Counted from the stretch's first letter, positions 6,215 to 15,010 are shown. The stretch is 18,920 bases of DNA from Rhizobium leguminosarum (GCF_001652265.1 NZ_LWBS01000460.1:1-18920), one strand, 5' to 3'. A program made the numbers and translations. Notes: generated by a model from the sequence alone, not told the origin.

Positions 6215-7369
6215 TTATCGTTTGTGGCCGGTATCGAGATGGCGTTCCATGAAACCTGAATAGCGCGACATGCCGAAGCAGAACAGCCAGAAGATGAAGC
6301 CCGCGAAGATCAGACCCGTGATCGGCGTGACAGCGCTTGCCCAGTTGGCATCGGAGAAGTTCAGCTTGACGATGCCAAGCAGATCGAACATGCCGATAAT
6401 GGTGACCAGCGACGTGTCCTTGAACGTTCCGATGAAGGTGTTCACAATGCTCGGGATCACCAGCTTGATGGCCTGCGGCATGATGATCAGCCGGGTCTTT
6501 TGCCAATAGCCGAGGCCAAGTGAATCGGCGCCTTCGAACTGTCCCTTCGGGATCGCCTGAAGGCCGCCGCGGATCACTTCCGCCATATAGGCCGACGTGA
6601 AGATCGACACACCGATCACCGCCCGAAGCAGTTTGTCCACGTTCCAGCCTGTGGGAAGGAAGAGCGGCAGCATGACACTTGCCATGAACAGAACGGTGAT
6701 CAGCGGAACGCCTCGAATGACCTCGATGAAGGTAACGCAAAGCATCCGGATGACGGGCATCTTCGAACGGCGTCCCAGCGCGAGCAGAATGCCGCAGGGT
6801 AAAGAGACGGCAATACCGACAAAGGACAGAACGAGCGTCACCATCAACCCGCCCCAGAGCGGAGTATCCACCACTTCGAGGCCGAAGCCGCCGTGAAGAA
6901 GCCAGAAGGCGAGGACCGGCAGGACGGCGAACAGAAGAATGGCGTTCAGGCCCTTGCGCGGCGCCGATGGGATCAACATCGGAACCAGCAGCAGAATGAA
7001 CAGGATCCCGACGATCGCCGGCCTCCAACGCTCATCGAGCGGATAGCGGCCGAAGATAAACTGATCGTACTTGGCGCTGATGAAGGCCCAGCATGCACCG
7101 CTCCAGCCGTCAGGCTGGATGCCTCCCTGGATCGTCGTCGCGCAGAATGTGCGGTCCGGGCCTGACCACACGGCCTGGATGAACAGCCAGTTGACGAGAT
7201 GCGGCACGGCCCATGCGATGAGCGCAAGAGCCAGGATCGTCAGGATCACGTCCTTCGGAGTTGCCAGGAGATTGCGACGTATCCAGGCGACGGCTCCCCT
7301 CTCGCCGGGGGGCGGCGGTTCGGCGGCAAGAATGGACGTTCTGACAAAGGGTTTATCGGCGACCGACAT
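6215..7369 (-). CDS. aapM: General amino-acid ABC transporter, permease AapM
   Basis: AapM is one of the two inner-membrane permeases that form the amino-acid channel. It has 384 residues, with a cytoplasmic N-terminus, several hydrophobic segments (about 40-66, 117-133, 142-160, 172-197, 222-240, 352-368) and the permease EAA loop near 262-290 ([15 protein letters not shown], then ADSLGLG), which docks on AapP. The long N-terminal part is a feature of Aap-type permeases compared with ordinary 220-residue relatives. I chose the ATG at 7369, one base after the aapQ stop and with GGAGAGA just upstream, over an in-frame ATG at 7399 inside aapQ. The one-base gap implies translational coupling with aapQ. 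Confidence 0.94.
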   Translation of the reverse strand: MSVADKPFVRTSILAAEPPPPGERGAVAWIRRNLLATPKDVILTILALALIAWAVPHLVNWLFIQAVWSGPDRTFCATTIQGGIQPDGWSGACWAFISAKYDQFIFGRYPLDERWRPAIVGILFILLLVPMLIPSAPRKGLNAILLFAVLPVLAFWLLHGGFGLEVVDTPLWGGLMVTLVLSFVGIAVSLPCGILLALGRRSKMPVIRMLCVTFIEVIRGVPLITVLFMASVMLPLFLPTGWNVDKLLRAVIGVSIFTSAYMAEVIRGGLQAIPKGQFEGADSLGLGYWQKTRLIIMPQAIKLVIPSIVNTFIGTFKDTSLVTIIGMFDLLGIVKLNFSDANWASAVTPITGLIFAGFIFWLFCFGMSRYSGFMERHLDTGHKR

Positions 7370-7370
7370 C

Positions 7371-8573
7371 TTATCTCTCCACCAGTGCCATCTTGGCATT
7401 GAACCAATTCATGAACAGCGACGTGAGAATGCTCAAGCTGAGATAGACGATACCCCAGATGCAGACGATCTCGATCGCTTGACCGCTCTGATTGAGGATC
7501 GTGCCACCGACGGCAACGAGATCCGAGAAACCGATCGCGATGGCGAGTGAGGAATTCTTGGTCAGGTTCAGGTACTGGCTCGTCAGCGGCGGGATGATGA
7601 TGCGCAGCGCCTGCGGCACCACGACAAGTCTCGTCACGCTCGACGGATGCAGCCCCAGCGCACCGGCTGCTTCGGATTGTCCCTTTGCAACGCCGCGAAT
7701 GCCGCCGCGAACGATCTCGGCGATGAACGAGGCGGTATAGAAGGACAGGGCGAGAAACAGCGACATGAATTCGGGGCCGACGACGGAGCCGCCGGTGAGG
7801 TTGAATTTTCCGGCAATCGGAACGTCGAAGGTGAGCGGAAAGCCGGAGACAACGAAGACCAGCAATGGCAAGCCGATGATCAGCGCGATCGACGTCCATA
7901 CGGTGTGGAACGGTTGGCCGGTTGCGGCTTGGCGCTTGTGGGCCCAGCGCACGATGATGATGGTGGCGACAATCGCAATCAGTAGGGCGATGCCGACCGC
8001 TATCATACCTGTCTCGAAGATCGGCTTCGGGAAGGCTAGTCCTCTGTTGTTGAGAAACATGTTGAACGGCAGACCCACCGACTCGCGCGGCTGCGGCAAG
8101 ACGGAAAGAACGCCGAGATACCAGAAAAAGATGACGAGCAGCGGCGGAATGTTGCGGAAAATCTCGACATAGACCGTGCAGAGCTTGGCAATCAGCCAAT
8201 TGCGCGACAGCCGGCCGATCCCGATCAGAAAGCCGATGATGGTCGCCGTGAAGATCCCGGTCACCGCCACCAGCAAGGTATTCAGAATGCCGACGAGAAG
8301 TGCGCGCGCATAAGTCGAGTCACTCGAAAAGCTGATCAGCGATTGGCCGATTTCGAAACCGGCGCGACCGCGAAGAAAGCCGAAACCCGATGCCGTATTG
8401 CTGCGGGCAAGGTTCACGGCCGTGTTGTGGGCCACCCACCACACAAAGCCCACGAGAACGACGATTGTTAGAACCTGGTAAAATATGCTCCGGTATTTCG
8501 GGTCGTACATTGCCGACCGGAAACTCCAGCCGGTGCCATGCAAAGGTGTCGAATCCACAGCCTCATGCGTCAT
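7371..8573 (-). CDS. aapQ: General amino-acid ABC transporter, permease AapQ
   Basis: AapQ is the partner permease of AapM. It has 400 residues, with hydrophobic segments at about 30-48, 92-118, 143-158, 189-208, 228-244, 268-285 and 370-388. The EAA loop is near 283-312 ([15 protein letters not shown], then AAGALGLHP). A large insertion between the early helices and the core, with FPLTFDVP, is typical of AapQ-type permeases. The start ATG at 8573 has AAGGGG upstream, rather far away. It follows aapJ by about 100 bases that contain a strong hairpin, so binding protein and permeases may be made in different amounts. The stop lies one base before the aapM start. Confidence 0.94.
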   Translation of the reverse strand: MTHEAVDSTPLHGTGWSFRSAMYDPKYRSIFYQVLTIVVLVGFVWWVAHNTAVNLARSNTASGFGFLRGRAGFEIGQSLISFSSDSTYARALLVGILNTLLVAVTGIFTATIIGFLIGIGRLSRNWLIAKLCTVYVEIFRNIPPLLVIFFWYLGVLSVLPQPRESVGLPFNMFLNNRGLAFPKPIFETGMIAVGIALLIAIVATIIIVRWAHKRQAATGQPFHTVWTSIALIIGLPLLVFVVSGFPLTFDVPIAGKFNLTGGSVVGPEFMSLFLALSFYTASFIAEIVRGGIRGVAKGQSEAAGALGLHPSSVTRLVVVPQALRIIIPPLTSQYLNLTKNSSLAIAIGFSDLVAVGGTILNQSGQAIEIVCIWGIVYLSLSILTSLFMNWFNAKMALVER

Positions 8574-8628
8574 GCCGCGCCAATCCCCTTGTGCCCGTTT
8601 TCGGGCTTTCTTTTTAGCTTTTTGGAAG

Positions 8629-8655
8629 CGGGAAGGCGGCTTGGCCGCCTTCCCG
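8629..8655 (-). promoter_or_regulatory. Intercistronic hairpin between aapJ and aapQ
   Basis: A perfect 12-bp stem (8629-8640 with 8644-8655, loop of three) lies about 20 bases beyond the aapJ stop in the direction of transcription. In that direction it is followed by A-rich, not T-rich, sequence, so it should not act as a full terminator. Such hairpins between a binding-protein gene and its permease genes usually protect the upstream mRNA from 3' exonucleases. That role here is inference. Confidence 0.6.
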
Positions 8656-8676
8656 GTATTTCATGCCAGGGCTCGC

Positions 8677-9702
8677 TTAACGAACCGGCGGTGCGTACTG
8701 GATGCCGCCCTTGTTCCACAGGGCATTCAAGCCGCGTGCGATCTTGAGGGGGCTACCCTCACCGATGTTGCGCTCGAAGATTTCGCCATAATTGCCGACG
8801 CCCTTGATGACGTTGGCGGCCCAATCATTGGTCAGGCCGAGATCGGTGCCGATCTTGGTATCGGCCTCGCTGCCGAGGAAGCGCTTGATATCCGGGTTCG
8901 GCGAGTTCTTCATCTCGTCGACATTGGCCTGGGTAATGCCGAACTCTTCGGCATTGATCAGCGCATAAGCCGTCCAGGAAACAATGTCGAACCACTGGTC
9001 GTCACCCTGACGGACGGCTGGGCCAAGCGGCTCCTTGGAGATGATCTCAGGAAGGATGACGTGTTCGTCGGGATTCTTCAGCGTCAGACGCAACGAATAG
9101 AGACCGGATTGGTCGGTCGTGTAAACGTCGCAACGACCGGCGTCATAGGCCGCGTTGACCTCAGGAAGATTTTCGAAGACGACCGGATTGTACTGCAGAT
9201 TGTTCGTCTTGAAGTAATCGGCGAGGTTCAGTTCGGTCGTCGTGCCTGACTGTACGCAGACTGCGGCGCCGGAGAGTTCGAGAGCCGACTTCACGTTCAG
9301 GCCCTTGCGAACCATGAAGCCCTGGCCGTCGTAATAGGTGACAGGACGGAAGTTGAAGCCGAGTGCGGTGTCGCGATTGATCGTCCAGGTCGTATTGCGC
9401 GAGAGAACGTCGATTTCACCGGACTGCAGAGCGGTGAAGCGTTCCTTCGCGTTTGTCGGCGTGTACTTGACCTTGGTGGGGTCGCCGAACACGGCCGAAG
9501 CGACGGCCTTGCAGAAGTCGACGTCGAAGCCGGCCCAATTGCCGGAAGCGTCAGGTGCGGCAAAGCCGGTAAGGCCGGTATTGACGCCGCACTGAACGAA
9601 ACCCTTTGCCTTGACGTCTGAGAGAGTGGTGGCGGAGGCGGCCGAGGCGCCAGCTGCCAAAACTGCTGCGCCGATGGCGGCGGACAGGAGCTTATTTTTC
9701 AT
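8677..9702 (-). CDS. aapJ: General amino-acid ABC transporter, periplasmic binding protein AapJ
   Basis: AapJ captures L-amino acids of varied type in the periplasm and delivers them to AapQM. It has 341 residues, the length I recall for AapJ. The signal peptide is MKNKLLSAAIGAAVLAAGASAASA, cleaved before TTLSDV at about residue 25. The mature part has the family 3 solute-binding fold: VKAKGFVQCGVNTGLTGFAAPD, then GFDVDFCKAVASAVFGD, an ALQSGEIDVLSRNTTWT stretch and AYDAGRCDVYTTDQSGL. The ATG at 9702 was chosen because the signal peptide starts there and a GGTTGGGA ribosome-binding site precedes it; an upstream frame to 9852 has no such support. First gene of the operon. Confidence 0.95.
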   Translation of the reverse strand: MKNKLLSAAIGAAVLAAGASAASATTLSDVKAKGFVQCGVNTGLTGFAAPDASGNWAGFDVDFCKAVASAVFGDPTKVKYTPTNAKERFTALQSGEIDVLSRNTTWTINRDTALGFNFRPVTYYDGQGFMVRKGLNVKSALELSGAAVCVQSGTTTELNLADYFKTNNLQYNPVVFENLPEVNAAYDAGRCDVYTTDQSGLYSLRLTLKNPDEHVILPEIISKEPLGPAVRQGDDQWFDIVSWTAYALINAEEFGITQANVDEMKNSPNPDIKRFLGSEADTKIGTDLGLTNDWAANVIKGVGNYGEIFERNIGEGSPLKIARGLNALWNKGGIQYAPPVR

Positions 9703-10054
9703 TTTCCCAACCTTTTCCGTTGTCTTATCTTTTCTTGTGGACCGACAATCCGTGCCGCCTCCCCATTGTCTCGACACCCTCCCGGCGCGAGTGACCCTAT
9801 CACAGTCGCAAATGTCACTATGGTCAAGTGTCGCGCCCAATAATTGCGGCAAAATTCAGAATTTTGGTAGATTGCGCTGCATTCATGGGCGGTTGGCTAT
9901 GAAATAGGCGTCGGGTTGCGGAAAAATAACGCGAAAATCGAAATATCCATCATTTCGGATCGTCGCCTGCAACCGATCTTCAAGGGGTTGACCCGAAACG
10001 GCGGGGCGTCCAAAAGTCTGGTTTCGCGACCCTTCGCCAAAGGCTATTCCCGAC
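9703..10054. other. Divergent regulatory region between aapJ and metC
   Basis: These 352 bases separate aapJ (minus) from metC (plus) and hold promoters for both. A candidate aapJ promoter is at 9799-9828. A small hairpin, CGAAAT with ATTTCG, lies near 9939-9957. A TTGACC near 9989 could be a metC -35, but no good -10 follows. No clear SAM-II riboswitch core could be drawn, and no clear sigma-54 (TGGCAC/TTGC) site was seen. Confidence 0.5.
9799..9828 (-). promoter_or_regulatory. Candidate promoter of aapJQMP
   Basis: On the minus strand CTTGACC (9828-9822) is followed after 17 bases by TGTGAT (9804-9799). CTTGAC is the usual rhizobial -35. The -10 is weaker. It would give a leader of about 90 nt before the aapJ start. 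Confidence 0.5.
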
Positions 10055-11245
10055 ATGAAAGACAAAGACAGCTTGCTGCAGAATGCCGGCATCAACACCC
10101 GCCTGACCCATATCGGCAACGACCCTTTCGACTATCACGGCTTCATCAATCCGCCGGTCGTGCATGCCTCGACGGTGTTGTTTCCGAATGCGCGGGCGAT
10201 GGAGACGCGCACGCAGAAATACACCTACGGAACGCGCGGCACACCGACGACGGATGCGCTCTGCGAGGCGATCGACGCGCTCGAAGGCTCGGCCGGCACG
10301 ATCCTCGTCCCCTCGGGCCTTGCGGCCGTCACCATTCCATTCCTGGGTTTCGTCGCTGCCGGCGATCATGCGCTGGTGGTCGATTCGGTCTATGGTCCGA
10401 CGCGCCATTTCTGCGACACGATGCTGAAGCGCCTCGGCGTCGAGGTGGAATATTACGATCCGGAGATCGGCGCCGGCATCGAGACGCTGTTCCGGCCGAA
10501 CACGAAACTCGTCCATACCGAGGCCCCGGGCTCCAATACGTTCGAAATGCAGGATATTCCGGCGATCTCGGCGGTTGCGCACCGCCATGGCGCCGTCGTC
10601 ATGATGGACAATACCTGGGCAACGCCGCTCTATTTCAGGCCGCTCGATCACGGCGTCGACATCTCGATCCACGCATCGACGAAATATCCGTCCGGCCATT
10701 CCGATATTCTGCTCGGAACCGTTTCGGCCAATGCCGAGCATTGGGAGCGGCTGAAGGAGGCGAACGGTGTGCTCGGCATCTGCGGCGCACCCGATGATGC
10801 CTACCAGATCCTGCGCGGATTGCGCACCATGGGCCTGCGCCTCGAGCGGCACTATGAAAGCGCGCTTGATATCGCGGAATGGCTGGAGGGCAGGGAGGAT
10901 GTCGCCCGCGTACTGCATCCGGCCCTGCCGAGTTTCCCCTCCCACCATCTCTGGAAGCGCGATTTCAAAGGCGCCAGCGGCATCTTTTCCTTCGTGCTTG
11001 CCGCTGATGGCCCCGAGAAGTCCAGGGCAAAGGCGCATGCCTTCCTCGACGCGCTCAGGATTTTCGGTCTCGGTTATTCCTGGGGCGGCTATGAAAGCCT
11101 CGCCTTGCACGCCTATCTCAACGATCGCACGGTCGCCAAGGCGCCGACGGACGGTCCGGTCATCCGCCTGCAGATCGGCATCGAGGACGTGGCCGACCTC
11201 AAGGCCGATATCGAGCGGGGATTTGCCGCCGCAAGCGCCATCTGA
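10055..11245 (+). CDS. metC: Cystathionine beta-lyase MetC
   Basis: MetC is a PLP enzyme that splits L-cystathionine to homocysteine, pyruvate and ammonia in methionine biosynthesis, in the cytoplasm. The 396 residues are a full-length Cys/Met-metabolism PLP protein. Key residues are the YGTRGTPT motif (Y58), VPSGLAA (86-92), the cofactor-ring Asp185 in MMDNTWATP and the Schiff-base Lys210 in HASTKYPSGHSD. The ending SWGGYESLA, then IRLQIGIED, is typical of the beta-lyase branch rather than gamma-synthases. A Thr sits where E. coli MetC has Arg58, with an Arg one position later. The ribosome-binding site (AAAGG) is rather distant. It is divergent from aapJ and convergent with the monooxygenase gene. 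Confidence 0.92.
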   Translation: MKDKDSLLQNAGINTRLTHIGNDPFDYHGFINPPVVHASTVLFPNARAMETRTQKYTYGTRGTPTTDALCEAIDALEGSAGTILVPSGLAAVTIPFLGFVAAGDHALVVDSVYGPTRHFCDTMLKRLGVEVEYYDPEIGAGIETLFRPNTKLVHTEAPGSNTFEMQDIPAISAVAHRHGAVVMMDNTWATPLYFRPLDHGVDISIHASTKYPSGHSDILLGTVSANAEHWERLKEANGVLGICGAPDDAYQILRGLRTMGLRLERHYESALDIAEWLEGREDVARVLHPALPSFPSHHLWKRDFKGASGIFSFVLAADGPEKSRAKAHAFLDALRIFGLGYSWGGYESLALHAYLNDRTVAKAPTDGPVIRLQIGIEDVADLKADIERGFAAASAI

Positions 11246-11276
11246 CCGGACACGCTTTGTCGTCCCTGGCAGCTGC

Positions 11277-12431
11277 TCACGGCAGATCTGCAGCCCGATA
11301 ACCGTAGATCCAGTCGAGATCTGCCGCCAGGCTTAGTGGCGGCTTGAGGCCGAGCACGAGATCGCGGCCGATCCGGATCGGCCCTTTGGCATGATAGGCA
11401 AACCGGTTGAAGGCGCCGCGCTGGCGAAGCTTCGCGATGCGCGGCGCGCGATGTCGTTCGAAGAGCGCCAGCGCTTCCGCCACGGGACGGTTCGAAAGAA
11501 ACGCGGCCAGTTCGTAGGCGTCTTCGATCGCCATCGCCGCTCCCTGGGCGGCAAACGGCATCATCGCATGTGCGGCGTCGCCGATCAGAACCGTCTTTCG
11601 GCCGTCCTGCCATGCGCCTGACGTGGTTTCGAACAGCGGCCAGAACGTCAGCTTCCGGTGTTTTTCAAGGAGCGAGACGATCGCGGCGTTCCAGCCGGAA
11701 AGGCGCGCCCGCAGCTGCGCCCGCTGCTCGGCCGTCGGCTCGCTTTGCCAGGCCTGCGGCGCGATATTACCGGCGGTGATCGCCACCATGTTGAAGCTGC
11801 CGGTCTCCCTGAGCGGGTAGCAGACGAGATGTGCCGAACCGCCGAGAAAAGCCGAAACGCTTGCCCGGTCGAGGAAACTAGGCGCCTCATTTTCGGGAAT
11901 GGTAAAGCGATAGGCGATATTGCCGGAAAAACGCGGCGAGGGGCTGCCCACAACGGATTGCCGAAGCTTCGACCAGACGCCGTCGGCGCCGATGACGACA
12001 TCCGCCGCCCGCTCGAAAGGCGGTAGGGTCGTGTCCATCCGCACGCCGAGGTGAAGCCGGCAGAGCGGATCGGCCGTAACCGCAGCCAAAAGGGCTTTTT
12101 GCAATGTGGTGCGGTGCAGGACGCCATAGGGAGCGCCCCAGCGTTCCCGCGCGAATTTACCAGCCGGCACCGCCGCGAGCTGGCGAAGCGAACTGCCCGA
12201 TATCAGCCGGATGGCGTCCGGCTCGAGCCAGACCTTTGACAGTCCTTCAAGGATACTGAATTCGGCAAGGATGCGGGAGGCGTTCGGCGAAACCTGCAAT
12301 CCGGCGCCGACGTCGGTGAGTTCGCCCGCCTGCTCGAAGATCTCCGAACTGATACCCCGGCGCGAAAGCGCAAGGGCAGCTGTCAGCCCTGATATCCCGG
12401 CGCCGATGATGGCGGCATGTTCGACCGGCAT
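11277..12431 (-). CDS. FAD-dependent monooxygenase (UbiH/salicylate hydroxylase-like)
   Basis: The 384 residues make a class A flavoprotein monooxygenase, which uses NAD(P)H and O2 to hydroxylate an aromatic or related ring. The N-terminal Rossmann motif is IIGAGISG (8-15). The DG motif is IGADGVWSKLR (148-157). The second FAD-binding GD motif is LIGDAAHAMMPFAAQG (282-297), followed by ALALFERHRAPR. There is no membrane segment. The substrate cannot be told from sequence. Such genes are often named salicylate hydroxylase in rhizobia with little proof, and a ubiquinone-type role is an alternative. GGACGGAGA precedes the ATG. It lies 27 bases behind the CHCC zinc-finger gene on the same strand, probably one transcript. 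Its stop is 31 bases from the metC stop on the opposite strand. Confidence 0.88.
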   Translation of the reverse strand: MPVEHAAIIGAGISGLTAALALSRRGISSEIFEQAGELTDVGAGLQVSPNASRILAEFSILEGLSKVWLEPDAIRLISGSSLRQLAAVPAGKFARERWGAPYGVLHRTTLQKALLAAVTADPLCRLHLGVRMDTTLPPFERAADVVIGADGVWSKLRQSVVGSPSPRFSGNIAYRFTIPENEAPSFLDRASVSAFLGGSAHLVCYPLRETGSFNMVAITAGNIAPQAWQSEPTAEQRAQLRARLSGWNAAIVSLLEKHRKLTFWPLFETTSGAWQDGRKTVLIGDAAHAMMPFAAQGAAMAIEDAYELAAFLSNRPVAEALALFERHRAPRIAKLRQRGAFNRFAYHAKGPIRIGRDLVLGLKPPLSLAADLDWIYGYRAADLP

Positions 12432-12458
12432 TCTCCGTCCGATCCGGATCTGGACTGA

Positions 12459-12704
12459 CTACGCCGCCTTCACGTGGAAAACGCAACCGGCCGGATTGGT
12501 CTGGCTGGGCTTGAGCGCGGAATTGAAGCGATAGAGCGTCGAGCAATAGGAACAGACCTTCTCGTTGTCGTCGCCCATGTCGATGAAGATATGCGGATGA
12601 TCGAAGGGAGCCGAAGCGCCGGTGCACATGAATTCCTTGACGCCGACTTCGATAACGCGGTGACCGCCGTCGTTCTGGAAGTGGGGAATGTCGTGGCCGG
12701 CCAT
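12459..12704 (-). CDS. CHCC zinc-finger domain protein
   Basis: The 81 residues match the zf-CHCC family, which includes the mitochondrial complex I accessory subunit NDUFS6. The zinc ligands are Cys27 (EFMCTGA), a His at 36 or 38 (DHPHIFIDMGDD) and Cys51/Cys54 (KVCSYCSTLY). The family motif HP.I.....D....CPYC is recognisable. The start at 12704 is set by GGAGA about five bases upstream; a longer frame to 12758 lacks such support. In alphaproteobacteria these proteins are thought to be linked to respiratory complex I, but that is family knowledge. First gene of a likely pair with the FAD monooxygenase. Confidence 0.88.
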   Translation of the reverse strand: MAGHDIPHFQNDGGHRVIEVGVKEFMCTGASAPFDHPHIFIDMGDDNEKVCSYCSTLYRFNSALKPSQTNPAGCVFHVKAA

Positions 12705-12862
12705 GTCGCTCTCCGAATGCTTTGAAATGTGCGCGAACCTTATAAGCCTTCGCCGCAAATGTGTAGAGCCAAACCGCCGCGCCGGGCACAGTTTTTAGCC
12801 GCAGTTTTTGGCTTCACGATGAAAGGCCGCTCGACTATGGTCGCGCCAAAAAGGAAGGCCCG

Positions 12863-13648
12863 ATGAACCTGAATACACCCGCATTTTCAAGCTTCACCCA
12901 TGATGGATTACAGCTCGCCTTCTTCGATGAGGGCGATCCGGCCGGTGTGCCCGTGTTGTTGATCCACGGCTTTGCCTCGACCGCAAATGTCAACTGGGTG
13001 CATCCGGGCTGGCTGAAGACGCTCGGTGATGCCGGCTACCGGGTGATCGCCATGGACAATCGCGGCCACGGCGCAAGCGACAAGCCGCACGATGCCGAAG
13101 CCTATCGTCCATGGATCATGGCCGGCGATGCGATCGCGCTGCTCGACCATCTCGGCATCCCGGAAGCCAATGTCATGGGCTATTCGATGGGCGCGCGCAT
13201 TTCCGTCTTTGCCGCACTTGCCAATCCGCATCGGGTCCGTTCGCTGGTTCTCGGCGGCCTCGGCATCGGCATGACGGACGGCGTCGGCGATTGGGACCCG
13301 ATCGCCGATGCGCTGCTGGCTCCCTCGCTCGACGCGGTGACGCATGCCCGCGGCCGGATGTTCCGCGCCTTCGCCGAGCAGACGAAGAGTGACCGCGTCG
13401 CCCTTGCCGACTGCATCCGCGGCTCGCGCGATCTCGTTGCCCGTTCCGATATGGCCAAGCTCGACATGCCGACGCTGATCGGTGTCGGCACCAAGGATGA
13501 TATCGCCGGCTCGCCGCGGGAATTGGCGGCGCTGATGCAAAATGCCGAAGCGCTCGATATTCCAGGCCGCGATCATATGCTCGCCGTCGGCGACAGGGTT
13601 TTCAAGCAGGCGGTGCTGACCTTCTATGCAAGGGTCGCCCATCGCTGA
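12863..13648 (+). CDS. Alpha/beta-fold hydrolase
   Basis: This is a 261-residue cytoplasmic alpha/beta hydrolase. The oxyanion segment is LLIHGFAST (32-40), a MDNRGHGASDKP block follows at 64-75, the nucleophile elbow is GYSMGA with Ser108, the acid is probably Asp212 or Asp213 (GTKDDIAGS), and the catalytic His is His238 (GRDHMLAV). The triad is complete, so the enzyme should be active as an esterase, lipase, lactonase or similar; the substrate is unknown. GGAAGG precedes the ATG. It is divergent from the zinc-finger gene. It lies 128 bases before cysE on the same strand, with no terminator between, so co-transcription is possible. Confidence 0.88.
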   Translation: MNLNTPAFSSFTHDGLQLAFFDEGDPAGVPVLLIHGFASTANVNWVHPGWLKTLGDAGYRVIAMDNRGHGASDKPHDAEAYRPWIMAGDAIALLDHLGIPEANVMGYSMGARISVFAALANPHRVRSLVLGGLGIGMTDGVGDWDPIADALLAPSLDAVTHARGRMFRAFAEQTKSDRVALADCIRGSRDLVARSDMAKLDMPTLIGVGTKDDIAGSPRELAALMQNAEALDIPGRDHMLAVGDRVFKQAVLTFYARVAHR

Positions 13649-13776
13649 CAACATCGTGATGCCGAAAAACCATGCTAAAAAACCATGGCGACGGCACCCA
13701 TTTATGTTATTGGCGTTTTCCTCTATATATTGGCATTCCGAAAACGGCATTCCGGCTGGCAACGAGGAGAGCGGCG

Positions 13777-14610
13777 ATGGTCGCAAAGACTGACATCCGT
13801 GCTTTTGACACAGGCCATCCGCTGAAGGTGATGGACCCCATCTGGGACAGCCTACGCGAGGAAGCCCGGCTCGCCGCCGAACGGGACCCGGTTCTCGCCG
13901 CCTTCCTCTATTCTACGGTGATCAACTACCATTCGCTCGAGGAATGCGTCATCCACCGCATCTGCGAACGTCTCGATCATCCCGACATGCAGGCGAACCT
14001 GCTTCGCCAGACCTTCGAGGAAATGCTTCTCGACTGGCCTGACTGGAGCTCCATCCTGCGCGTCGATATCCAGGCGATCTATGACCGCGATCCCGCATGC
14101 CTGCGCTTCATGGAGGCGGTGCTTTATTTCAAGGGCTTCCATGCGCTGCAGACACACCGTCTGGCCCATTGGCTACTGAACCGCGGCCGGCGTGATTTCG
14201 CGCTCTATCTGCAGAGCCGTTCCTCCAGCGTCTTCCAGACCGACATCAATCCAGCCGCTCGTATCGGCAAGGGCATCTTCCTCGATCACGCCACCGGCCT
14301 CGTCGTCGGCGAGACGGCCGTTATCGGCGACAACGTCTCGATCCTGCACGGCGTGACGCTCGGTGGCACCGGCAAGGAGGGCGCCGACCGCCATCCGAAG
14401 ATCGGCTCTGGCGTCATGATCGGTGCCGGCGCCAAGATCCTCGGCAATATCGAGATCGGCTACTGCTCACGCGTCGCCGCCGGCTCTGTCGTCCTGAAGG
14501 CGGTGCCACCCAAGAAGACGGTCGCGGGCGTGCCGGCCAAGGTCGTAGGGGAGGCCGGTTGTTCCGAGCCGTCGCGCAACATGGACCAGGTAATCGGCGC
14601 CGATATTTGA
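13777..14610 (+). CDS. cysE: Serine O-acetyltransferase CysE
   Basis: CysE transfers acetyl from acetyl-CoA to L-serine, giving O-acetylserine, the first step of cysteine synthesis. The 277 residues comprise the N-terminal helical SATase domain (about 20-145) and a left-handed beta-helix of hexapeptide repeats (about 155-255). Catalytic residues are likely Asp156 (QTDINPAARIG) and His171 (LDHATGLVVGET). The LHGVTLGGTG motif follows. The protein ends in Ile (VIGADI); in this family the terminal Ile inserts into CysK to form the cysteine synthase complex. GAGGAGAG before the ATG at 13777 sets the start; an upstream in-frame ATG at 13672 lacks a ribosome-binding site. Cysteine feedback is a family property, not visible here. 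Confidence 0.94.
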   Translation: MVAKTDIRAFDTGHPLKVMDPIWDSLREEARLAAERDPVLAAFLYSTVINYHSLEECVIHRICERLDHPDMQANLLRQTFEEMLLDWPDWSSILRVDIQAIYDRDPACLRFMEAVLYFKGFHALQTHRLAHWLLNRGRRDFALYLQSRSSSVFQTDINPAARIGKGIFLDHATGLVVGETAVIGDNVSILHGVTLGGTGKEGADRHPKIGSGVMIGAGAKILGNIEIGYCSRVAAGSVVLKAVPPKKTVAGVPAKVVGEAGCSEPSRNMDQVIGADI

Positions 14611-14665
14611 GCGCTCGTTGGAAACAAGGATAGGAAAAGTCGGCGGGATCCGAGCGGGGAGGGCC

Positions 14666-14746
14666 ATGAGCAAACGGCAACCTTGCCTTTACACCGCTGC
14701 ATTTCCTGTGCAAGAAGCGGCCAATCAAGACTGCTTACGGAGATGA
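14666..14746 (+). CDS. Candidate 26-codon upstream ORF before the DUF3126 gene
   Basis: ATG at 14666 follows GGGGAGGG at very short spacing. It encodes 26 residues (MSKRQPCLYTAAFPV, and so on) and stops at 14744-14746, four bases before the GTG start of the DUF3126 gene. It could be a leader peptide coupled to the downstream gene or chance. The composition shows no domain. Confidence 0.22.
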   Translation: MSKRQPCLYTAAFPVQEAANQDCLRR

Positions 14747-14750
14747 CAGA

Positions 14751-14954
14751 GTGAAGCCAGAAGAAATCAAGAAGCTCGACGCCTATTTCAAGCGCATGTT
14801 CAATCCGCAGATGATCGTCAAGGCGCGTCCGCGCAAGGATGATTCTGCGGAAGTCTATCTCGGCGAAGAATTTCTGGGTGTCGTCTATATCGATGACGAG
14901 GACGGCGACCGCTCCTACAACTTTTCGATGGCGATCCTCGACGTCGATCTCTGA
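14751..14954 (+). CDS. DUF3126 family protein
   Basis: The product is 67 residues, acidic and compact: MKPEEIKKLDAYFKRMF, then a RPRKDDSAEVYLGEEFLGV block and YIDDEDGDRSYNFSMAILD. This matches DUF3126, a small conserved alphaproteobacterial family of unknown function. The start is GTG at 14751, with GGAG eight bases upstream. The gene lies 140 bases beyond cysE and is followed at once by a strong terminator. Synteny with cysE in rhizobia is likely but was not checked. No signal or membrane segment. Confidence 0.85.
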   Translation: MKPEEIKKLDAYFKRMFNPQMIVKARPRKDDSAEVYLGEEFLGVVYIDDEDGDRSYNFSMAILDVDL

Positions 14955-14971
14955 TCGCGTTCGAAAGCTTC

Positions 14972-15010
14972 AAAAGGACCGAACGGCGCGATCCGTTCGG
15001 TCCTTTTTTC
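14972..15010 (+). terminator. Intrinsic terminator after the DUF3126 gene
   Basis: A 15-bp perfect stem (14972-14986 with 14993-15007) and six-base loop run into TTTTTTCGTTTTTT. It begins 18 bases after the stop. It closes the plus-strand unit that contains the DUF3126 gene and perhaps cysE. Confidence 0.93.

Noticed and set aside
9906..10054. Possible SAM-II riboswitch upstream of metC
   Set aside because: Such switches precede met genes in rhizobia, but I could not find the conserved pseudoknot core or a matching stem here.
9980..11110. 376-residue open frame on the minus strand
   Set aside because: Antisense shadow of metC, which has clear PLP motifs on the plus strand.
12789..12809. Direct repeat CAGTTTTT twice, 13 bases apart, upstream of the hydrolase gene
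   Set aside because: Short, low-complexity and not tied to a recognisable promoter; likely chance.
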